Source: Crateriforma conspicua (GTDB taxonomy: Bacteria; Planctomycetota; Planctomycetia; Pirellulales; Pirellulaceae). Taken from it: a stretch of DNA of 64,000 nucleotides. Below, piece by piece: positions 35,413 through 46,254 of the stretch; position 1 is the stretch's first letter, and each line of letters starts with the position of its first letter. A program made the translations under genes and the position numbers. Where the stretch lies: positions 4,030,001 to 4,094,000 of the forward strand of contig NZ_CP036319.1 of assembly GCF_007752935.1 (NCBI RefSeq), in the 5' to 3' direction. The notes under the pieces were generated by a model. That model did no database searches and was not told the DNA's origin. It saw only the letters and a program-made list of their open reading frames with translations.

Positions 35413-38064
35413 ATGATCGAATCCATTCCCCCCAAATCGTCGCCGCACTTGTCGTCGTCACAAACGCTCGACGACCAGCCGACCGGATCGCCGTCGCCCA
35501 ACGGCGAATCGGCCGCCCCGCGGTCCATCGATTCGCCCCCGCCGGAATCGCGGACCCCGGTGGGCTCGGCGTCGATGCACCCCAGCGACGCGCTGGACGG
35601 ATTGAACGAAGACCAACAGCACCGGCTGTCGTTGTTGTTGGAACAATATCTGTCGGCGATCGAGTCGGGGAAATCCGTAGACACCCGGACGATGGTGGCC
35701 GATGACCCCGCCTTACTGGCTCCGCTGCAACGATGTGTCGACGGATTGAAGCACCTTCAACAGTGCCTGGTCGGAACCGACAGCCATCTGTCGGATCTGG
35801 CCGCACCCAGCCACTTGGACGACTTTCGTCTGATCCGACCGATCGGCCGCGGCGGTATGGGCATCGTTTATGAAGCGTTGCAGGAATCATTGAATCGGGT
35901 GGTGGCCGTCAAACTGTTGCCGTGGACATCGACGCTGAATGAAAAGCGATTACGCCGCTTCCAAAATGAGGCCGAAGCCGCGGGACAATTGCAACACCCC
36001 AATATCGTTCCGGTCTACGCCGTCGGATGCCAGCGAGGCATTCATTACTACGCCATGCCGCTGATCGACGGTCCGTCGGTGGAAGAACGAATCGGCGATC
36101 GGTCAATCAATCCCGATTGGCGATGGAACGTCAGCGCGATCGCCGATATCGCCGACGCACTCCAGTCCGCTCATCAATGTGGCGTGGTTCATCGGGACGT
36201 CAAACCGTCCAACCTGATCATCGATTCGCGTCAAAAACTTTGGATCACCGACTTTGGCCTGGCCCAGTATGCGACCAACCCGTCTTTGACCCAAACCGGC
36301 GACATCGTCGGTACGGCCAAATACATGAGCCCGGAACAGGCGTGTGGCATGACCGCACTGGTCGACGGACGCAGCGATATTTTTTCGCTGGCCGCGACGC
36401 TGTATGAAATGCTGACCGGCGAAGACATCCATCAAGGGATTTCGCCGACGTCTCGCTGGACCGCCACCAATGCCAAGCCGATCGCTTCGGTCCGTCTCCG
36501 GCGTCCGGAATTGCCACGCGACTTGAACACCGTTTTGCAGAAAGCCATGTCGGTCCAGCGTGACCAGCGCTATGACACCGCGGGCGACTTCGCCGATGAT
36601 CTGCGACGCGTCGTGGCCAGCCAACCGACCATCGCTCGCCCGCCGTCATTGGGCGACAAGATGATTCGCTTGGCGTCCCGGCACCGGCGTGCCTTCGTCG
36701 GGTCCATTGCCGCCGCCTGCTTGATCTTCATCGCCATGGCGGCCGGCATCGCCATCATCACGACGCAGAAACAGATCGCCGAAGACCACCGACGCCGTTC
36801 CAATCGCTTTGAAAACCTGTCACGCATCGCCGTCGACAGCTTGGGAACACAGATGGCGGACATGCTGGCGGACGTCCCCGAAGCCTCCGGTGCAAGGCGA
36901 CGTTTGCTGGATCAAACCATCAACTATTATCGACGGTTTGTGGCCGAAGCCCAACGCGATTCGCTTCGACAAAGCGACTTGGCGGAAACCCAAGCCAAGA
37001 TCGGCCGCTTTCAAATGGAACTCGGGCGTCCCGAACTTGCCGCCGAAGACTTTCGTCATGCCTGCGACACCTACATGGCGTTGGTCCAGCAAGATCCGGC
37101 TGACCCCCGCACGCGTTTGCAATGGTCGGTCTGCCAAAACAACCTTGCCGAATCCCTGGCTCAACTGGGGCACACCGCCCAGGCGGCCCGGTACTTCACC
37201 GACGCGATCGAAAACCAGCAAACCGTGATCGAATCGGCCGCCGCCGACACTGATGGATTGCAAAGTACCGCTCAGCGGCACCAAGCCCGAACGTGGAACA
37301 ACTTCGGTTGTCTGCTGGCACGACAAAACCGAATCACCGAAGCCCGTCGTGCTTTTCAAATGGCCATCGACGGTATCGTGGACGATCCCGAATCATTGAC
37401 GGCAAGCCCCCCAAAGTCCGTCTCGCCATCCACCGCAGCCGATCTGCGCGCATCGATACGCTGCAATCTTGGGCGTGTGTTATTGGAAACCGATCCCGCC
37501 CAAGCACACACCCACTTGGCGGCGGCGACATCCCATTACGCCGATCAATTCAAAGCCAACCCGGGTGATCGCAACTTGGCTTACCAACACGCGGTCGCAC
37601 TGGGCATGCTGGGATCGGCCTGTTCGCGTGCGGGACGACCGGTCGATGCGTACCGCCACTTCGTCCGGGCCCGAACGATGCTTGAGGCTTTGGCACCACA
37701 CTTTGCCGACACCGATACCGACGACCGTGAATTGGTCGCGTGTTGGAATCAAAGCGGTTTGGTGTTGCAGGAAATCGGCCGCGACGCCGAAGCCGCCGAC
37801 GCGGTTCGCCATGCGGTTCAGATTCAAACCGAACTTGCCAAACGATCCCCCGATGACCCCGCGACGCAAAATGAACTGGCACGATTGCTGGTGAATCTGG
37901 GACTTATCCAAGCCAAGATCGGCCAAACCCGCGCGGCCCGCACCACGCTGATTCGCGCGGTCGACACCCAGAACGACGTCGTCCGATTGACGGGCAGCAG
38001 CGAAGACTCACAGGCCGACTTGGTGCGTTTCCGACGTTCGCTGCAGGAGGTTGCGTCACGATGA
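35413..38064 (+). CDS. Membrane Hanks-type Ser/Thr protein kinase with TPR domain
   Basis: 883 aa from the ATG at 35413. The preceding TTG is a less likely start. A low-complexity Ser/Pro N-terminus precedes the kinase domain (about 138-400). The kinase has a glycine loop G145-R-G-G-M-G, K167 in VAVKLL, HRDVKPSN (H260-R-D262) and DFG (D280), all intact. A 'MSPEQA' activation-segment end is also present, so it should be active. One transmembrane segment (about 427-450, 'AAACLIFIAMAAGIAIITT') follows, then a C-terminal TPR-like region (about 510-880) with repeated 'AL/LGRPELAAEDF' and 'LARLLVNLGLIQAKIGQT' units. It presumably senses through the TPRs and signals to the adjacent sigma factor. Its stop overlaps the next start (ATGA). 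Confidence 0.93.
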   Translation: MIESIPPKSSPHLSSSQTLDDQPTGSPSPNGESAAPRSIDSPPPESRTPVGSASMHPSDALDGLNEDQQHRLSLLLEQYLSAIESGKSVDTRTMVADDPALLAPLQRCVDGLKHLQQCLVGTDSHLSDLAAPSHLDDFRLIRPIGRGGMGIVYEALQESLNRVVAVKLLPWTSTLNEKRLRRFQNEAEAAGQLQHPNIVPVYAVGCQRGIHYYAMPLIDGPSVEERIGDRSINPDWRWNVSAIADIADALQSAHQCGVVHRDVKPSNLIIDSRQKLWITDFGLAQYATNPSLTQTGDIVGTAKYMSPEQACGMTALVDGRSDIFSLAATLYEMLTGEDIHQGISPTSRWTATNAKPIASVRLRRPELPRDLNTVLQKAMSVQRDQRYDTAGDFADDLRRVVASQPTIARPPSLGDKMIRLASRHRRAFVGSIAAACLIFIAMAAGIAIITTQKQIAEDHRRRSNRFENLSRIAVDSLGTQMADMLADVPEASGARRRLLDQTINYYRRFVAEAQRDSLRQSDLAETQAKIGRFQMELGRPELAAEDFRHACDTYMALVQQDPADPRTRLQWSVCQNNLAESLAQLGHTAQAARYFTDAIENQQTVIESAAADTDGLQSTAQRHQARTWNNFGCLLARQNRITEARRAFQMAIDGIVDDPESLTASPPKSVSPSTAADLRASIRCNLGRVLLETDPAQAHTHLAAATSHYADQFKANPGDRNLAYQHAVALGMLGSACSRAGRPVDAYRHFVRARTMLEALAPHFADTDTDDRELVACWNQSGLVLQEIGRDAEAADAVRHAVQIQTELAKRSPDDPATQNELARLLVNLGLIQAKIGQTRAARTTLIRAVDTQNDVVRLTGSSEDSQADLVRFRRSLQEVASR

Positions 38065-39551
38065 AGATGACTCGCATGTCACAATCCGCGTCCCGCCGAC
38101 AACGTCCCTTGCGTGTGGAACGACTGGAACGTCGCGAATTGCTCGCAGCGTCCCTGGGCCCGATTGAAAACGGCCTAAATTTTGTCGGCTCGATATCCGC
38201 ACCGGATTCTGATTCACAGCCTCGCCAGATTGCCTCGGCACAGGGCGAAATGCACCAGGCGACGCGTCTGAACCCCAGCCAAGTCATCCACCAGCGCGAC
38301 GCCAGTTCACGCCAGCGTCCGCAGGACCAAGACCGCGATTCCACGCGAACATCCGTTCGTTCGTTCAGCTATTCGGTCCCCCTTGCGTTGCCTTTTGCAA
38401 CACAGCCCGACACCTCGTCGGCACGCAATCACGCCGTCTCCACCATCACACCGTCATCCAATGTCCGTTTGATCATTGACGTCGTGATCATCCAAACCTT
38501 CGGTGACGGCCTTTCGAATTCCTCATCAGCCACGTCGTCGACGATCGACCTGGTGTCCAGCGATTTGACATCCGGCATCCTGCACGACAGCCAAGCACCA
38601 TCCGAACCGCTTTCGCTGTTGTCCCAAGCTGCCGCAGGCAACCGAGATGGCAACGGTAGTCTCAGCCGCCAAGCGGAAGGTGAATCATCCACTGCTGTAG
38701 CGAAACGCAATGTTGCACCGGAGATCGAATCCACGATCGACTCGGTTGCCAAAGATGGAGATCGCACCGTCGCGGTCGTGACCGACGACACCGCCACAGA
38801 CGTGGATGCCACACTCGAATCTTCGATCAACAGTGACGACCGTCAGCAACTGCAAACGAGTGTTGACGATTCGATTGACAACCAATCGGACGAATCCTTG
38901 TCCGAAGACGGTTTGCTGGCGTCTACTGAATCCGACGCGATCATGTTGGTATCGCACCAGCTATCCCCGGACGCCGACCACGCAGAACAGCAGATCGGTG
39001 CCATCGACGCGTTGATGCGCGACAACGCTTTGGCTTGGGACACCCTTTCGAACTCACCCACCCAGCCGACACAAGAATCCGCCACACAAACCTTCTTGCG
39101 CGACGACGTCGGCATCGGTGTTTCGCAGTCCGGCCGCGAAACGTCCGACATTCTGGCCGTTGCCACCGACAACCCATGGCGTTTCCGTGATCCACCATCC
39201 GATCGCCCGATGGACACCGAAATCCAGCCATCGAACAACAGCGGACTGGTCAGCTTGCTGACAACCCTTGGGCTGGCGGATGATCTGAGCGGGGCGTCTG
39301 GTGACAGTCAAAACGAGGAACTGGACGCCGTCCTGCGTCGCTTCCAGTGGCTGATCCCACAAGACGCAGATCTGCCGGGACCGAACGAGGGTGCGGTCGC
39401 GCCAAGTTCACTGGATCTGGGTGCGGCGGCAATCATCGCGACCGCTTCGGTGTCGTGGATCCATCGTCGCGGACAACAACACGACAGCCGCACACAAACG
39501 AAGCCGCCGGCGGTTGCCAAACATGATCCGGTCGGTCCCACGGTCGGCTAA
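38061..39551 (+). CDS. Exported protein of unknown function with LERRELLAA N-terminal motif
   Basis: 496 aa. The start ATG overlaps the kinase stop in an ATGA, so the two are translationally coupled. The basic N-terminus carries VERLERRELLAA (about 19-30), the same kind of motif as on the two giant proteins in this window. The body is rich in Ser, Thr, Asp and Gln and looks largely disordered. Short hydrophobic stretches occur at about 130-145 ('VRLIIDVVIIQTF') and near the C-terminus ('LGAAAIIATASVSWI', about 455-470). The latter is followed by Arg/Lys/His-rich residues, suggesting a C-terminal membrane anchor. I do not recognise the family. Coupling to a kinase suggests it is a substrate or surface output of that pathway, which is inference. 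Confidence 0.8.
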   Translation: MKMTRMSQSASRRQRPLRVERLERRELLAASLGPIENGLNFVGSISAPDSDSQPRQIASAQGEMHQATRLNPSQVIHQRDASSRQRPQDQDRDSTRTSVRSFSYSVPLALPFATQPDTSSARNHAVSTITPSSNVRLIIDVVIIQTFGDGLSNSSSATSSTIDLVSSDLTSGILHDSQAPSEPLSLLSQAAAGNRDGNGSLSRQAEGESSTAVAKRNVAPEIESTIDSVAKDGDRTVAVVTDDTATDVDATLESSINSDDRQQLQTSVDDSIDNQSDESLSEDGLLASTESDAIMLVSHQLSPDADHAEQQIGAIDALMRDNALAWDTLSNSPTQPTQESATQTFLRDDVGIGVSQSGRETSDILAVATDNPWRFRDPPSDRPMDTEIQPSNNSGLVSLLTTLGLADDLSGASGDSQNEELDAVLRRFQWLIPQDADLPGPNEGAVAPSSLDLGAAAIIATASVSWIHRRGQQHDSRTQTKPPAVAKHDPVGPTVG

Positions 39552-39617
39552 AGACACAACGCCCACGGCTGGACCGGTCGCACTTGGGCAAAGGCAATCC
39601 TTACAACGGTTTCCGCG

Positions 39618-41624
39618 TCAAACGCGTTTCAACCACATCAGTTGATAACCATCCAAGTGGATGTCGTGGCTGGTGCCGATGGTTTGGCCGCTGATCGCGT
39701 CTTCGAAGAAGCGTCCGATCCCCGCGGTCCGCAATAGATTGCCGCTGACGGTCTGCGGTTGTTCGGAAAAGTTCGCCAGCACGATCAACCGGTGACTGTC
39801 ACAGTGCCGTACAAAGCTCAGCACATGCGTGTTGTTCACATTGACCAGTTCCATCGCTTGTCCGGCCAATGCCCGCAACGATTTTCGGGCCGCAATCATG
39901 CGTTGCAAAGACAGGAACACACGACGGCGAATCGATCCGCCCGACGCCTCCAAACTATCGTCCAGTTCCGCCAAGAATTCCCACTGCATCTTGGGTCGGT
40001 GAACCCATCGCGTGTCCCCCGCCTTGGCCGGGTCTTTGACGAACTCGTAATCGTTCAGCATCGCCCATTCTTCGCCCAGATAGATCAGCGGAATTCCGCC
40101 AATGCTTAGCGTGATGCCTTGCAGCAACAGCATCCGCTTGATCGCCAGGTCCTTGCCCTCCTCGTCATCCTCCTCAATGGCTTTTTCCAACCCAGCCAAC
40201 GAAGCCAACGTTCCCGCAATTCGCATATCGCCGGTGTCCAGGTTTTCCTGGAACGGAACGCCACGCGCAAAGGAACCTTTGAACTGTCCGGTATAGAACC
40301 GATTCAAGAATTGGCGGTGATCATACGCGTTGATACCGATCTGCGCCGCGTCGGCATCATCGAACGTCCAACCGATATCGTCATGGCACCGCAGGTAATT
40401 CACCCAAGCCGTGTCCGGGGGCAAACGATGTCGGTGACTTAGCGATTTGACCAACAAGCGACATTCACGGGTGGCCAACGATTCCCACAACAATGCCATC
40501 AGCGTTGGGTTGTAAGAAATCTGGCACTCTTCGGGACTGATGTAACGCACCACATCATCCGGATGCACGATCGCTTCGGACTTGAACACCATTCCCGGCG
40601 TCGCGATCCGTGCCAGACGATTGAACGCCTGGATCAACTTGTGAGCCTTGGGCAGGTTTTCACAACTGGTGCCCATTTCCTTCCAAATGAACGCCACCGC
40701 GTCCAAACGCAAGATGTCGACGCCGGTATCGGCGATGAAGAACATCTCCTCAGCCATTGCGCGGAATACGGCGGGATTGCTGTAGTTCAAATCCCACTGA
40801 AAGCTGTTGAAGGTCGTCCACACCCATTGCCGCATTCCGTCGTGCCACGTGAAGTTGCCGCGGCGGACGGTCGGAAAGATCTCGCGCAATGTCTGTTCGT
40901 ATTGATCCGGCAGCGTGCGATCGGGGAAAATGTAATAGAACTGTTGATACTCTCGGTCTCCGGCCTGGGCCTGCTGCGCCCATTGGTGATCGTCGGAGGT
41001 GTGGTTGAAGACGAAATCCAAAACCAAGGTGATCCCGGCTTCACGCAGGGCATCAGCCAGCAACCTCAAGTCGTCGATCGTCCCCAGTCGCGGATCCACG
41101 CTGCGATAATTGCTGATCGCATAACCGCCGTCATTGTCACCGGGACGGACCGCAAACAACGGCATCAGGTGCAGATACGTCAGCCCGAGTTGCTTGAAGT
41201 AGTCGATCGACTCTCGCAACTTGCCAAGATTTTCGCTGAACAAGTCGACATACAACGCGCCACCCACCACCTTCTGCGATGCGAACCAGTCCGGTTCCAA
41301 CACACGGTGACGGTCCAAGCGGCGCAGCGATTCCGGACGGTGGATCCAAGCATCCGCCGTGGTCAACAGAATCTGTTCAAGGTGATAGAAGAAGTCGTAG
41401 CGCGTGCCGTACAAGTCGAACAACAACTCGAACAAGTCCGACCAGTGTTCGTTCAAACGGACTTCGAACTCGTGACGCAGCGTTTCATCAACTTGGGCAT
41501 CTTCCCAATGTTGCTGCAATCGCGGCATCAAGCGTTTTAGGGATAATTCCGCCTCAAATCTGACCCCGTCCGACGCGCCGGCTCGTCCATTAGTCGTTGC
41601 TCGGTGCTGGATCGATCCGATCAT
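39618..41624 (-). CDS. Amylosucrase (GH13)
   Basis: 668 aa, near the length of Neisseria polysaccharea amylosucrase. The N-terminal helical domain (about 30-110) is followed by a GH13 (beta/alpha)8 barrel. Its catalytic residues are D308 in LRLDAVAF (nucleophile), E350 in FKSEAIV (acid/base) and D415 in RCHDDIGW (stabiliser). '[14 protein letters not shown]' and '[11 protein letters not shown]' are amylosucrase-type. The enzyme splits sucrose and transfers glucose to an alpha-1,4-glucan, releasing fructose. The alternative is a sucrose hydrolase of the same subfamily. No signal peptide is visible, so it is probably cytoplasmic. Its start lies 35 bp inside the end of the sucrose-phosphate synthase gene, so the two form an operon. 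Confidence 0.92.
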   Translation of the reverse strand: MIGSIQHRATTNGRAGASDGVRFEAELSLKRLMPRLQQHWEDAQVDETLRHEFEVRLNEHWSDLFELLFDLYGTRYDFFYHLEQILLTTADAWIHRPESLRRLDRHRVLEPDWFASQKVVGGALYVDLFSENLGKLRESIDYFKQLGLTYLHLMPLFAVRPGDNDGGYAISNYRSVDPRLGTIDDLRLLADALREAGITLVLDFVFNHTSDDHQWAQQAQAGDREYQQFYYIFPDRTLPDQYEQTLREIFPTVRRGNFTWHDGMRQWVWTTFNSFQWDLNYSNPAVFRAMAEEMFFIADTGVDILRLDAVAFIWKEMGTSCENLPKAHKLIQAFNRLARIATPGMVFKSEAIVHPDDVVRYISPEECQISYNPTLMALLWESLATRECRLLVKSLSHRHRLPPDTAWVNYLRCHDDIGWTFDDADAAQIGINAYDHRQFLNRFYTGQFKGSFARGVPFQENLDTGDMRIAGTLASLAGLEKAIEEDDEEGKDLAIKRMLLLQGITLSIGGIPLIYLGEEWAMLNDYEFVKDPAKAGDTRWVHRPKMQWEFLAELDDSLEASGGSIRRRVFLSLQRMIAARKSLRALAGQAMELVNVNNTHVLSFVRHCDSHRLIVLANFSEQPQTVSGNLLRTAGIGRFFEDAISGQTIGTSHDIHLDGYQLMWLKRV

Positions 41625-43767
41625 TAGGAATCACGATGTTGTCTAGAAACTGATAGTACCGAATGCCTTCCAAGATGCCCGCCGCGTGGCACGCCTCGGC
41701 AAAGTAGACCCGCGGTCGCTTGCGCAGCCGTTCCAGCTCGCTACTGTAGTTACCTACAACGACGCCTAAAGTACGGCCCAACAGCATTCCCGCGTCGTTG
41801 CCGGAATCTCCCGCAACCAGCACGTTATCGGGTGAAAAACCCCACTTCCAAAGCAAGTGCCGCATGGACAGATCGCTGCCGCCCCGCACGGGGATGATGT
41901 CCAGGTACATCCCCAGCGACAAAACAACCTTAGCACGCACCCCGGATTCGCGAAGCAGCTTTTTGATTTCCGACGTGTTCGGCGCAACTTTGGCGTCGAT
42001 TTCGTAACTGATTTTGAACTGCGACTGGTGGCAATCTTCTTGCAGAAAGAATCCCGGCTGGTCATCCAGAACCCGATGAACCTCGTCCGGTTTCCACGCA
42101 TAGCCGATCTGTTTTTGCCAGCTGCGGTCCGGCGTCAACGACGTACCGTAATGCAACTGTGTCCCGGAATCGGTGTCTAAAACGTCCGGCCGCGGCAATC
42201 CCAGCTGGTCGATCAGTTCCAACGCCGTGTCCAACCGGCGGCCGGTCGCGATCCCGAAACCGATATGGTCGTTGTCGCGGATCAGTTGCGCAAATTCCGC
42301 CAAGGCCTCGTCGTCGCCGGTCAACGTGTTGTCCAGGTCCGTCACGATCAAACGATCGAATTCCGGCAGCCGTTTTAACCGTGGTGCGGTCACCAACGTC
42401 GGGGCAGGGGAATCCTGCAGAATGTCATCCAGGTCACGAAGATAACGGTCCGCATGATTGGACCAGGAATAATGTTTGCGCGTCCCGTGAATGCCCGCCT
42501 TGGACCATGTTTCCCATTGGTCCGGTTCGGTCAACGCACGCAGCAAAGCATGCTCGATGGCTTCGTCGTCCATCGGATCGACCAACAAACCGTTGTCACA
42601 GTTGGCGATGATGTCACGAGGACCACCGTCGTTCGTCGCAACGATCGGAAGCCCCGTTGCGCCGGCTTCCAACAAAGTCAAACCGAACGGTTCGGTCAGC
42701 GCCGGGTTGATGAAGACGCCTTTGGATCGTGTCGCCATCCGGTACAAGTCGGGAACATCGTCCGGCTGGTGCTGCTTCGGGTACGCCACACTGCCGTACA
42801 AGTCGTACTTGTCGATCAGGTACATGACGTCTTCCAACACGTGACGCTGGCCCTTGGGTAACGTCCGCATGTCATCGCGGGTTCCCATCACCATCACCAA
42901 GTTGGCCACTTCGCGCAGCTGTTCGCTGTTGCCGTACACCTCCACCAGCTTGGTCAAATTCTTACGTTCGTCCGGACGCGCCATCGCCAAAATCATGGGC
43001 TTTGACGGATCGGTCAGGAATCGATCAATCGACTTCAAACCTTCGGGAACCGCGTAGTCAGAACCCGGCGGCGAAAACGAATCCAGATCAACCCCCGGCG
43101 GAATCACTTCCATCCGCGACGGCTGATAATGGTCATACAGCTCGTACTGATCTTGAACCTCCTGGTTCGTACTGGTCACCACCATCGCAGCAGTTTCCAG
43201 CGCAATCTCCTCCGCCTCGGTACGCAACACAAACTTGTACTTGCGCTCCAAAGTTTCCGGCGATGATTTGCCCAACGACAGCCGTTGTTTCTTCACCCGT
43301 CCCAGTGAGTGCCCGGTGAAGATGTAGGGGACGTGAACCAGTCGCGCCAGTTGAGCACCGGCCAAGCCGGCATCGGCATAGTGGCCGTGAATGATGTCAG
43401 GCAATCCCGAACGCCGAAAGTGCGACAGCGTTTGGTCGACGAACATTTCGATGTAAGGCCACAACGCCTCCTTTCGCAGATACCGTTTGGGACCGAAAGG
43501 AATGCGGACGATCTTGGCGTTCTCGCTGATCGGTTCCTCCAACTGCGCGTATTCGTCGTCGATGTTTGGATCGATGATTTGACGCGTCAGCAACTCGACT
43601 TCGCGGACACGCTCGTGGCGAGATAACTCTCGAGCCAATTCCAGGACGTACTTGATTTGCCCGCCCGTATCGGCGTCTCGACCCAACTCGGGATTTTTCG
43701 CACGAATCAGCCCGTGAAGGCTGATCAGAGTAATTTTTAGTGAACGTTCGGGATCCAAAAGGCTCAT
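41590..43767 (-). CDS. Sucrose-phosphate synthase/phosphatase fusion
   Basis: 725 aa from the ATG at 43767, preceded by AGGA at 9-nt spacing. In-frame upstream starts (43776, 43875) add a poorly conserved tail. The N-terminal GT4 glycosyltransferase (about 1-460) shows '[28 protein letters not shown]', '[11 protein letters not shown]' and the nucleotide-sugar E-x7-E motif (E359, E367). The C-terminal HAD phosphatase domain (about 470-720) has D477-L-D479-N-T and '[10 protein letters not shown]'. Together they make sucrose-6-phosphate from UDP-glucose and fructose-6-phosphate and dephosphorylate it. This bidomainal type is known from cyanobacteria and plants. With the downstream amylosucrase it makes a synthesis/consumption pair for sucrose, a likely compatible solute in a marine organism (inference). 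Confidence 0.94.
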   Translation of the reverse strand: MSLLDPERSLKITLISLHGLIRAKNPELGRDADTGGQIKYVLELARELSRHERVREVELLTRQIIDPNIDDEYAQLEEPISENAKIVRIPFGPKRYLRKEALWPYIEMFVDQTLSHFRRSGLPDIIHGHYADAGLAGAQLARLVHVPYIFTGHSLGRVKKQRLSLGKSSPETLERKYKFVLRTEAEEIALETAAMVVTSTNQEVQDQYELYDHYQPSRMEVIPPGVDLDSFSPPGSDYAVPEGLKSIDRFLTDPSKPMILAMARPDERKNLTKLVEVYGNSEQLREVANLVMVMGTRDDMRTLPKGQRHVLEDVMYLIDKYDLYGSVAYPKQHQPDDVPDLYRMATRSKGVFINPALTEPFGLTLLEAGATGLPIVATNDGGPRDIIANCDNGLLVDPMDDEAIEHALLRALTEPDQWETWSKAGIHGTRKHYSWSNHADRYLRDLDDILQDSPAPTLVTAPRLKRLPEFDRLIVTDLDNTLTGDDEALAEFAQLIRDNDHIGFGIATGRRLDTALELIDQLGLPRPDVLDTDSGTQLHYGTSLTPDRSWQKQIGYAWKPDEVHRVLDDQPGFFLQEDCHQSQFKISYEIDAKVAPNTSEIKKLLRESGVRAKVVLSLGMYLDIIPVRGGSDLSMRHLLWKWGFSPDNVLVAGDSGNDAGMLLGRTLGVVVGNYSSELERLRKRPRVYFAEACHAAGILEGIRYYQFLDNIVIPNDRIDPAPSND

Positions 43768-44257
43768 CGCCTGCATTCCTGCATGAGTTATTCCTGACAT
43801 CGGAACCGCCACCGGGGCTTTCACCGCGGATCGGCCGGCTCGATGCATCCATCGTCGACGTTCCGCTCCCGCCACCGCGATTCTGCAAACGGTTCGTCGT
43901 CAACGGCCTGTGAACTTGTTCTAGGCCAAGCGACCACGCATTCAAGGCGGGGAGTTCACAAACGTATAGGCACCGATCGAATCACAATGCCGCCGCGTCG
44001 TCGTTTGGTACGGTGTCTGCTGCGGAGGCGAGTGCAAGCAACGTGCCAGAGCCGTTCCAAGTTTCAAAAGACCGCCGCATTGGTCAATCTCCCACCAGGA
44101 TGCGCGTAAAAAAACCGCCAAACCGGATCGGCTTGGCGGCTGAACTGTCAATCGGTCGGACGAATGACCGCAACCAAGATGGATTGAAACCTGATCCGCG
44201 GACCAGTCACTTCCACGGCCCGCCACCGCAGCGACGGGCAGGGCGTCCCCTATCGAT
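43768..44257 (-). other. Intergenic region upstream of the sucrose operon
   Basis: This 490-bp stretch separates the RPG-repeat gene from the sucrose-phosphate synthase gene. It holds the terminator at 44108-44139 and presumably the sucrose-operon promoter. A minus-strand TATACG lies near 43963-43968, but no convincing -35 partner is visible. I see no gene. Confidence 0.5.
44108..44139 (-). terminator. Intrinsic terminator of the RPG-repeat gene
   Basis: On the minus strand CCGCCAAGCCG pairs with CGGTTTGGCGG (11 bp, one G-U) around an ATC loop, followed directly by seven T residues. It lies about 120 bp after the stop of the gene ending at 44258. It should isolate that gene from the sucrose operon. 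Confidence 0.85.
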
Positions 44258-46222
44258 TCATTCTTGGTCGGATTCGCCGCTGTGGTTTGCGGAGCCGTCG
44301 GCTGAATCCTGGTCGGCATCGCCTTCGCCGTCCTCCGGTGCATCCATTCGTACCAGCATCCAAGGTTCGGATTTCTCCGTTCCGTAATGGACCAAGATCG
44401 GCACATCGTCTTTGGTCAAGTTGTACAGCCCCGTTTCGACCACGATGTCTTCGCTCTCACCGACACGGAAAGCCACACGCTGGGTTTCCTTGTCGACTTG
44501 ACCCTGAATCGTATCGGCCTGGTCGGTTTGGCTGTTGTACAACGTGCCGCTGATCACACCGTCCTTATTGACCGCCAACTGGACCACGCGACTGGGATCC
44601 ACATCGTCATCATCACTGCTGACGGCGAACGTCCCCAGCGGCATCCATTCGGCTTCCTCCGCCTGTTCTTCATCCTTGGGCGGTTCGACGGTGGCCAATA
44701 CGGCGGCACTTTGGGCATACTCGTCCGCGGTCGCCACTTGTTCGCCGTCGATGTAGACGTTGTTGTTCTGGTACGTGACGTTTCCGCCCTGACCATAGTC
44801 ATAGTAAACCGGCCGGCTCCAGACCTGCGTCGGCGCGGACCAAGTGAACCAACTGGTGCACGCGGTAAAGGTCGGGACTGTCCACCAGTAATAAGTCGGA
44901 AAGTAGCGGAACCGATAGTGGTAGTGCCATCCACAGAAACCATGCGGGTGTCGACGCCACCACGTCGGGCCGAAACAGTTCCGGTACCGGTGATAGTGCC
45001 AGTGACCACGCACGCCCACGCCCCATCGGTTCCAGTAGGCCACACGATTGGGATGCCGACCATAGTAACCGTGCAGACCGCCGATCTGATTGCCCCAGCG
45101 GTTGTTGATCCGGTTGATCTGGTTGCGATCAATGTTGGCCCAAGTCGGGCGGTTGTTGATCACGCTGTTGCCGATATTGATGTCGCCAAAATTGACGTCA
45201 CCAAAGTTCGGTCGGTTGCCAATACCCGCACCGATGCCTGCGCCTATTCCGGCACCGATCCCCGCACCAACACCCGGCCGATTGCCAATCCCGGGTCGGT
45301 CGCCAATGTTGGGCCGGTCGCCGACATTGGGACGATCCGCAAAGCCAGGCCGGTCGCCAATATTCGGGCGGTCGCCGCCGGGTCGATCGGGCAGATTCGG
45401 ACGTTCGGGGCGGTCACCGCCACCGGGTCGATTCGGCAAGTTGGGACGATCGCCACCACCCGGACGGTTCGGCAAACTGGGCATGGGGGCGGGCCGAATC
45501 GGCTTGTTGATTCCCAGAAAATCGCCGAGGTCACCCGACGACGGACGGTCACCGACGCCAGGTCGACTGCCGCCGCCCGGTCGGCCGGGCAAATCAATGT
45601 TCGGCCGATCTCCGCCACCGGGCCGAGTCGATCCGCCGGGGCGATTCGGCAACGTGGGCCGGTCGGGTCGATTGCCCGATCCCGATCCGGGCCGATTGGG
45701 CAGATCGATGTTGGGCCGATTGCCCGAACCAGGTCGGTTGCCGCTTCCACCGCCCAGGCTGGGCATGCTGGGGCGAGTCGACGGACGCGATCCGGTCGAC
45801 GGACGCGACGGCAGCGTCGTGGGGCGATCGATGGACGGACGATTCGAAGGCCGACTGGAAGGCAAACTCACGCCCGGTCGTGTCGACGGACGACTGACCG
45901 ATGGGCGACTGACCGACGGCATCCCGGTGGACGGACGATTGAATGACGGACGCGATGATCCGCCGCCCAGACTGGGCATACTGGGCCGCGAACTGGGCAT
46001 GCTGGGCCGCGAACTGGGCATGCTGGGCCGCGAACTGGGTCGTGACGCCGGCATGCTGGGCCGTGACATGCCGCCCCCGGCTCGCATTCCGCCACCGCCC
46101 CGCATTCCTCCGCCACCACCACCGCCGCGGAATCCGCCACGCGCCATGACGTCATTGGCCTGCAACAACAGCATCGCTGCGATTGCCAGCGCCACACGGA
46201 TCCAAGTCTGTTTTCGATTCAT
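44258..46222 (-). CDS. Secreted Gly/Arg/Pro-repeat protein with aromatic-rich core
   Basis: 654 aa from the ATG at 46222, chosen because GGAG sits 7 nt upstream and a signal peptide follows (VALAIAAMLLLQANDVMA). The mature start is glycine-rich (FRGGGGGGGMRGGGG). A long array of short repeats follows ('RPSMPSS', 'NRPGSG', 'GGGDRPN', 'IGDRPG'), ending in GIGAGIGAGIGAGIG (about 310-325). The middle (about 370-460) is very rich in Tyr, Trp, His and Arg. A C-terminal domain (about 520-630) has 'WMPLGTFAV', 'QLAVNKDGVISGTLYN' and 'VDKETQRVAFRVGE', a pattern I know from planctomycete exported proteins. The end is acidic. Function is unknown; a cell-wall or matrix role is a guess. The preceding gene ends 32 bp upstream. 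Confidence 0.85.
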   Translation of the reverse strand: MNRKQTWIRVALAIAAMLLLQANDVMARGGFRGGGGGGGMRGGGGMRAGGGMSRPSMPASRPSSRPSMPSSRPSMPSSRPSMPSLGGGSSRPSFNRPSTGMPSVSRPSVSRPSTRPGVSLPSSRPSNRPSIDRPTTLPSRPSTGSRPSTRPSMPSLGGGSGNRPGSGNRPNIDLPNRPGSGSGNRPDRPTLPNRPGGSTRPGGGDRPNIDLPGRPGGGSRPGVGDRPSSGDLGDFLGINKPIRPAPMPSLPNRPGGGDRPNLPNRPGGGDRPERPNLPDRPGGDRPNIGDRPGFADRPNVGDRPNIGDRPGIGNRPGVGAGIGAGIGAGIGAGIGNRPNFGDVNFGDINIGNSVINNRPTWANIDRNQINRINNRWGNQIGGLHGYYGRHPNRVAYWNRWGVGVRGHWHYHRYRNCFGPTWWRRHPHGFCGWHYHYRFRYFPTYYWWTVPTFTACTSWFTWSAPTQVWSRPVYYDYGQGGNVTYQNNNVYIDGEQVATADEYAQSAAVLATVEPPKDEEQAEEAEWMPLGTFAVSSDDDDVDPSRVVQLAVNKDGVISGTLYNSQTDQADTIQGQVDKETQRVAFRVGESEDIVVETGLYNLTKDDVPILVHYGTEKSEPWMLVRMDAPEDGEGDADQDSADGSANHSGESDQE

Positions 46223-46254
46223 GTTCATTCTCCGGACATTACGTGGGACGGGCG

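Noticed and set aside
44258-46222. CRISPR-like or DNA satellite array
   Set aside because: The repetition is at protein level with variable codons and no conserved repeat/spacer lengths. No CRISPR array was seen anywhere in the window.
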